Assembly: GCF_963678635.1 (NCBI RefSeq)
Contig: NC_087069.1
Location: forward strand, 15,412,660-15,476,659
DNA length: 64,000 nt
Direction: 5' to 3'
From: Symsagittifera roscoffensis
Lineage: Eukaryota; Xenacoelomorpha; Acoela; Convolutidae
Of the stretch, positions 58,701 to 64,000 are shown piece after piece. Each line of letters starts with the position of its first letter. The stretch's first letter is position 1. Both the position numbers and the translations under genes were made by a program. Below the pieces are notes generated by a model. It ran no database searches and had not been told where the DNA came from. It worked only from the letters and a program-made list of their open reading frames with translations.

Positions 58701-60167
58701 GGGCGTTCGGTGCGGGTAATTGCCTGGCGATTTTTTCCAGTTTCAAGATCGATATTTTATCTAAAAGCTCTCCAATTGTTGTTTCAAGGGGAGCCTTTTA
58801 GTTACTTCTAAAGGTTGAAGCACGCCGTTGCATTCAAGTTAAGACTAGTAACATCTCAAAAACAATTTGATTACAAATTTAGATATCACGGACCCGCATG
58901 AACTGAAAAATGCTGAGAGTTCCTTACGTTTGAAAATGCTCATTGCCAGCAATTCTATCTAATCTATTGAAAAGAAAGTTTCATAATCCACCTTCTTAGG
59001 TCTATCTGGCATCGTCTGTTCAATTGACAGCATCAGCCGCTTGGTTGAACCCGGTTTTTTTTAGGAGAAGCTTTCATTAGACAAGAAGCGATCAGTTGTA
59101 TTTGGCGCTTACAATCCTTACGTGAGATGCACTTCGATTGCTTCATTATGAGTTGGACTACTTGCGTGTTCAGTGGCTAGTTCAAAGTATGCTGTGATTC
59201 AATTGCGATAGTTCTTGAGACTGCTTGAAGGCCAAATGCATTCAATTCAGGAAACGTTATTAAGGCAACAACGGTCATTTCGATGATGGCGGACTTACAA
59301 GTTAGGCGACTGGCTCAACAGCAAACAAAAGTAAACTTGATTTTCAAGTACCGGCGAGGATTATTTCAGTCCATTTAATGTATTATTTCGAATAAACACC
59401 GAAACACGATGGAGTTATTATATATCTGTCTCACCACATTGGCATTGCATATAAACCTCGTTCAGTTGCTGGACGCTTGACGTGTTCATGGGCGTCAATC
59501 AATTTATTTTTCTCTGCGGTACTCAGCAACCATCTGGTCGGACAACATAACTTATTCGTCGGTGCTGTTGTAGGTCTAATCCGAATCAATGACATTTCAG
59601 AAATCCATTTTTCTTTTTAATTTAAGTCGTGAAACTCACAAATAATTTTTTTTTTCACAAAATAAATCCGATTTGAAAGTAATTTTAAAATGATTACTTT
59701 TTGAACCAAGGATAAACAAAAAGAGAAAAAAAATTGCAGTCATAGGAAAAAGTCATAGTAAGTTTTTTCAACAAGTTCTGATCATTTTTATTATCAATTT
59801 CAAAGGTCATTCGAAACCATTTCTGGCTAATGCTAAATCAGAGGATTGAAAACCAAAGCTGATGAAGAAATAAAAAAAACATTTGAAGATTGTATTAAAT
59901 TAAACATTTCTATTAAATTAAACAAGTTTGTATGTATGTTATAAGTGATTGATCAAAGCAAGCAATCTCATTTACCGATAAAAAATACTTAGATATTATA
60001 CAAAGTTTGTAAAAATTTTTATTTTTGGTGAAGAGCTGTGAAGATTTCAATTACTTTTCTCGAAGTCTCGAATGCTGCTATATTCTTTAGTTTCTGTAAT
60101 ACCAACAAACTTGAATAAAAAAAATTCAAATCTCTTGTTATTAGTGATTTTTTTAATTGATAAATAT
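58701..60167. other. Gene-free interval
   Basis: No exon, RNA gene or repeat was recognised in about 1.4 kb. Confidence 0.4.
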
Positions 60168-60540
60168 CGCGTCCAGACAATTCTGCCAAAGACAATTCAG
60201 CCGATTTGAAATTTAGACAATTCAGCCAAAAGTATGCAGACAATTCAGCCAGAGACAATTTAGCCAACAAAAGTGACCGCCGCAGTCGCGTGAACGTGTT
60301 GCGAGCTTGCCAACAGAGGGTAGATCTCTACACAAAAATTAGAGCCGGTTATTGTCGCGAAACGGCGACGCACGCCTAGCGCGCTTACCAACGACCGTAA
60401 ACCGAGAAATATCTCCAATTCCGATTTTTTCTTTTGAATCTAGCGTTTTGTAAAACTGGCTGAATCGTCTGTATACTTTTGACTGAATTGTCTGAATTTC
60501 AAATTGGCTGAATTGTCTCTGGCCGAGTCTTCTGTGCGCC
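60168..60540. repeat. GACAATTCAGCC-type fold-back element
   Basis: The left arm (60168-60265) has repeated GACAATTCAGCC. The right arm (60455-60540) has the complementary GGCTGAATTGTCT units in mirrored order. The core is GC-richer (60270-60415). Flanks ATAAATA and ATAAAAA may be a target duplication. Confidence 0.75.
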
Positions 60541-61170
60541 ATAAAAATATTCTATTCATTTCAACATTAATTATTTTTTTTTCAAACATCCTTATTCCTT
60601 TTCCTTCAACGTAGATTGTATTTGTTAAAACAACAGCGATTTTCAATTCCAAATTTTCATGATTGGAAAACAAATTGTCGTTTGCGCAAAACGCACCTGA
60701 ATTTCAAAAAAAAAGATGTAATAATTTAGGCTTCTTGTTTTGGATAAAAAAGTTTATATCAAATTAAACTTCTATTGTTGATTATAAAAAAATGTATAGT
60801 TATTTGAAATTCAGTTGTTAAGCGATTTTTTTAACATTTAAAATTTTATCAAGGAACAAAACAACTGTCATTACAAATTTCAATTTTGACAGATAATCAC
60901 ATAGACTGTTGTAAATTAAAAAACGGCCATTTTAAAATGAAGTTTAATGTGAGTTTTTACGTTCTGTGGATAAACATTTCGATTAGTATGGCTAACGTAG
61001 TTAACAGATTTGGCCTTTTCCACAAAATTCTCAACGTTTTACCGTCGTCAGAGCTTATTTTTCTGCAGATAAAAGGAATCAGGGGAATCTGTTTTTGTTA
61101 ACGGCCCAAAATGAAAACGTTCTTTATCTTTAACTGGACAAAATCAGATCAAACTAAGCCACAATCATTT
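60541..61170. other. Interval upstream of the PAN/lectin locus
   Basis: A frame from the ATG at 60937 begins MKFNVSFYVLWINISISMA, which could be a leader for the downstream locus. A donor-like GTGAGT lies at 60949 and GTAGTT at 60997. This is speculative; nothing else was seen. Confidence 0.25.
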
Positions 61171-61178
61171 CAATGAAT

Positions 61179-61542
61179 CAGGGGCGGATTTAGGGGGGGG
61201 GGCCGGGGGCGGACGCCTTCCTCCTTAGGGATTCGACTTCTTGCCGACCCAAAGGGTCCCCCCTTTGGTACTTTTTAAGAAATCCATTTTTTGCCGGCCG
61301 ACCTTCGGCGCCAATATATACTTACTTTGAGGGGGAGCGCGCGCTAAAAAAACGCGATTTTTTTGTCAACATTTTTCAAAAAGTGCCTAAAAGAGCTCGG
61401 AAAATCAATTTGGTCGACCTAAAAAAGTGCTTTAAAAGAGCTCGGAAAATCAATTTGGTCGACCTAAAAAAAAAGGTTGTCAAAATTTTCGGAAAATTTT
61501 TGAAAATCAGCCCCCCTCAAAAAAATCCTAGATCCGCCCCTG
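61179..61542. mobile_element. hAT-type MITE with perfect 8-bp target duplication
   Basis: It begins CAGGGGCGGATTTAGG and ends, complemented, CAGGGGCGGATCTAGG. CAATGAAT flanks both sides exactly (61171-61178 and 61543-61550). It contains a short tandem duplication around AAGAGCTCGGAAAATC (near 61391 and 61436). Length 364 bp. Confidence 0.9.
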
Positions 61543-61656
61543 CAATGAATAATACGAGTTATTAGAATAAATTTTTCAAGAACAAAATTAGCTCTATAGC
61601 TAAATATAAAAAGTTTTTGGATGTTTTTTTTTCATTTTGGGCATCAACCAGGGAAG

Positions 61657-63012
61657 TAATTTGCCTCAAAAAATGCATGTTGGATCGAATGTGTATGAGT
61701 GTTACACATGAAAATGGTAAATGCGTTTTGTATACATCTGATCCCCGAACCCTGTTGAACTCAAGCTCAGTTATACAATCAACGAATAAGCGATTCCAAT
61801 TCCGGGCAGTACGCGAGGAGATACAAGTGCCATTTTTTGTCGGACGGGTTGAAACCTTCTCGGAAACTGCTATTCAAAAGTGCGGAGTCGAGCAAAAAAT
61901 CACAGGTTTGATCACAACATCTGGTCCATTACATTGTTTTTTTTTCAACTAACATGTTTTCAATCAATAACAAGATAATGGTATGTCTTTTTGCAATAAT
62001 AAAACAATAAATACATTTCTAAAACCATTTTTTTTCACATCGTTACAATGAGCTTCAAGGGACAATTATATAGACTTTTTCAGTTTTTTTGTTAATGCAT
62101 AAAAACTACTCAAATTATTGAATATTTTGATTACAATTATTGCTGAAAACTTCAATTTGGTTTTAAACTTGTTTTCAAGACGCTAATTCATTTTTTTAGT
62201 GATTTTGCTAAAGTGTTGCATTTCAATTTTCTTGTTGTTGGTGTGTTTTTCAATTGGCGAAATGTACAACTTATTTTTTTCTGACTCTCAATGTTCGGAG
62301 TGGTCGGAATGGGATTTTAAGTATGATTCACCCTGTGAAGACGACGCGAAGTTTTCCATGCAAAGAAATCATAGCAAAAATTGCACCATTCCACTTTTCG
62401 GAGGCATAGGGAATCAGTGTCAAATCGAACATCAGTTGAAGTACGCAAACATTTTAGAAATTGCCGAGACTTTTCAAGAGGCAGAGGGAAAATGCAATCA
62501 AGTCGGCCAGCAACTTTTCACTTGGTTATTCTGGTTTTACGGAGGCCTCATAAAATGGAGCTGTTCTCAGTTTCACTGGACTGGGTTCGAAGCACAAGCT
62601 TCTTCTGCAGAGTATTATGACCCGGAAAGGGGCCAATAGATTTTCAAGAATTGCAGGTATTACTTTCCGAGAGCGACGTTTTTTTAATGACATAAATTGT
62701 ATTTTTCTTCAATGTTTATGTAATGTATATTTTAACATATTTTAACATATTTTACTTTTAATGCATAAAAAATACTCGAATTATAGAGTATTTTGATTAC
62801 ATTTTTTGTCACTAAGCCCATGGCAAAATGAAGGCCGCTCTGAACAACCATATCGTTTTTAAGCACTCTTTGGGACACAGACAAGCCGCAAAGCCCTCCA
62901 GTACCTTATGTGGTCGTGAACGGTGGAGGAGATTACGATGGTAAACACGACATTACAAGCATAACTGCTAAGATGGTCTGCGATGAGTGGAAAACAACTC
63001 AGATTATTTGCA
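61657..63012 (+). pseudogene. PAN / thrombospondin-1 / C-type lectin gene, partial and probably damaged
   Basis: Three exon-like segments. 61657-61905 (83 codons, phase 1 to 1) has a PAN/apple-like Cys pattern (CLKKC, MCMS, GKCVLY). 62200-62656 opens with a hydrophobic stretch (CCISIFLLLVCFSIG), then a thrombospondin-type-1-like module (CSEWSEW, QRNHSKNC, GGIGNQC), then the first half of a C-type lectin domain (TFQEAEGKCNQVGQQLF, FHWTGF). 62881-63012 (44 codons, phase 1 to 1) has the lectin C-terminal half (PYVVVNGGGDYDG, VCDEW, IIC) and a strong donor GTAAGT. Between the last two the frame fails: an in-frame TAG lies at 62637-62639, and the donor at 62657 leaves phase 2 where phase 1 is needed. 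A one-base loss or gain is therefore likely, or the base calls are wrong. The first and last exons are not in view. It may be a pseudogene or a live gene with an assembly error. Confidence 0.6.
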
Positions 63013-63293
63013 GTAAGTGCAGGAAACTAAAGTCCAAAGCACCGCAAAACTATGACAGTCACAAAGAATTCAGTACTCATAAAATCATAAACATTTTTTA
63101 AAAAGTAATTGGTTGACCGCTCGATACATCGGCCACCAAAAAAGCCTCTAGTGGGTTTTTTACCTTCCCTTTTTTCCTTTTGCTGGAAAAAATATGATAT
63201 AAAGAACATCAAAAAGCGATAAATTTCAAATAAAAAAGATTGCAACCAAAATTAATTCCAGTTTTTCTTGAAACTTTTTAACGTTATTAAGCT
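63013..63293. other. Intron or 3' flank of the lectin locus
   Basis: It begins at the GTAAGT donor. No following exon was recognised. Confidence 0.35.
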
Positions 63294-63666
63294 CAGGGGC
63301 GGAGCCAGGATTTTCGCGAATGAGGGGGGGGGATTTTCAAAAGTTTTCGAAAAGTTTTGTCGAACTTTTTTTTAGGTCGTCCAAATTGATTTTTACATCT
63401 CTCTCAAAGCGCTAAAAAGTCCTTGTTTTGGCCTAATTTTCAGCGCCGCAGGCAAAATTTTGAAAAAATAGCCCAAAAAGGCGTTTTAAAGCACTCCTCC
63501 CTCAAAACTAGTATACATTGGCGCCAAAGGCACCTTTAGAAAAATTTTAGGTTCCGTTAACAAAAATGGATATCTCAAAAATGTACAAAGGGGGACCCTT
63601 CGGGTCGGCAGGGGCTCGAATGCCTGAGGGGCAGCGTCCGCCCCGCCCCTCCTAAATCCGCATCTG
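63294..63666. mobile_element. hAT-type MITE with near-perfect target duplication
   Basis: It begins CAGGGGCGGAGCCAGG and ends AAATCCGCATCTG. The flanks ATTAAGCT and ATTAGGCT differ at one of eight bases. It has the same internal blocks as the other copies (TTTTGTCGAACTTT, GGGTCGGCAGGGG). Confidence 0.85.
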
Positions 63667-64000
63667 ATTAGGCTGGTTTTCTCCGAACATTGAAAAGTAA
63701 AAGATAAAAGATAAAATGTATTATGTAAATGATTAAGTGGTTTGAGAAAACTTCATCAGCAAGACACAGTTTTCATTTTTTTATTCTACCGCTCCCCCTT
63801 CCCCAACTGCGTGTTTATCTATTGCATCTAATTGTTGAGCAGCTTAACGTGCAAGTTGTAAAGGCATTTTAACCAAAACTTATCTTTATATATAACCTCG
63901 TAAAGTCAGTATTCAAACAACCAAAACTTGTCAACTTACTTTTGCTTCAACTCAAGCCTTTGAGATGTCAGGACGGCGGTGTTGAGTTTTGTCAACATCT
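63667..64000. other. Window end, nothing recognised
   Basis: AT-rich; no exon or repeat identified. Confidence 0.4.

Noticed and set aside
1-64000. tRNA, rRNA or other structured RNA genes
   Set aside because: None was recognised by eye; hairpins seen belong to fold-back repeats. A covariance-model scan would be needed to exclude them.

Overview
The window reads as nuclear DNA of an AT-rich invertebrate animal. Four host loci are spliced with conventional introns, have AATAAA signals, and encode animal families: a TRC8/RNF139-type membrane RING protein, a CXorf65-type protein and two mosaic secreted C-type-lectin proteins. Most of the remaining sequence is transposable-element debris. The domain mix and an envelope-bearing LTR element are compatible with a tunicate-like animal, but nothing seen here fixes the phylum.

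Layout. 1-7.35 kb: the 3' part of an envelope-bearing LTR retroelement on the plus strand, which looks whole in the visible part. 7.63-8.3 kb: terminal exon of a TRC8-like gene. 9.4-12.3 kb: a 731-bp fold-back element and a small hAT element still carrying a transposase C-terminal relic. 14.2-16.3 kb: a three-exon CXorf65-like gene. 16.7-23.6 kb, minus strand: a decayed second copy of the first LTR element's 3' end, abutting a broken BEL/Pao element. 23.7-29.2 kb: fold-back repeats, a degenerate tandem array and a TG-rich tract. 29.25-32.5 kb: a three-exon secreted FN3/C-type-lectin gene. 32.6-39 kb: a fold-back, a degenerate array and a BEL/Pao gag relic. 40-58.7 kb: dense small repeats. These comprise a Helentron-like non-autonomous family with eight clear copies and one doubtful fragment, a terminal-inverted-repeat family carrying CArG-box palindromes, a 1.2-kb composite tandem array, and TAATC-rich elements with nested insertions. 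60.2-63.7 kb: a fold-back, two hAT-type MITEs with target duplications, and a PAN/thrombospondin/C-type-lectin gene that looks damaged and continues past what can be resolved.

The two lectin loci share an architecture: extracellular modules on exons with phase-1 boundaries, on the same strand about 30 kb apart. This suggests members of one exon-shuffled secreted or surface recognition family. The remaining content shows how this chromosome grows: nested and tandemly copied mobile elements inserted around and inside host genes, including the introns of the lectin and CXorf65-like genes. All calls come from reading the sequence; no database search was run.
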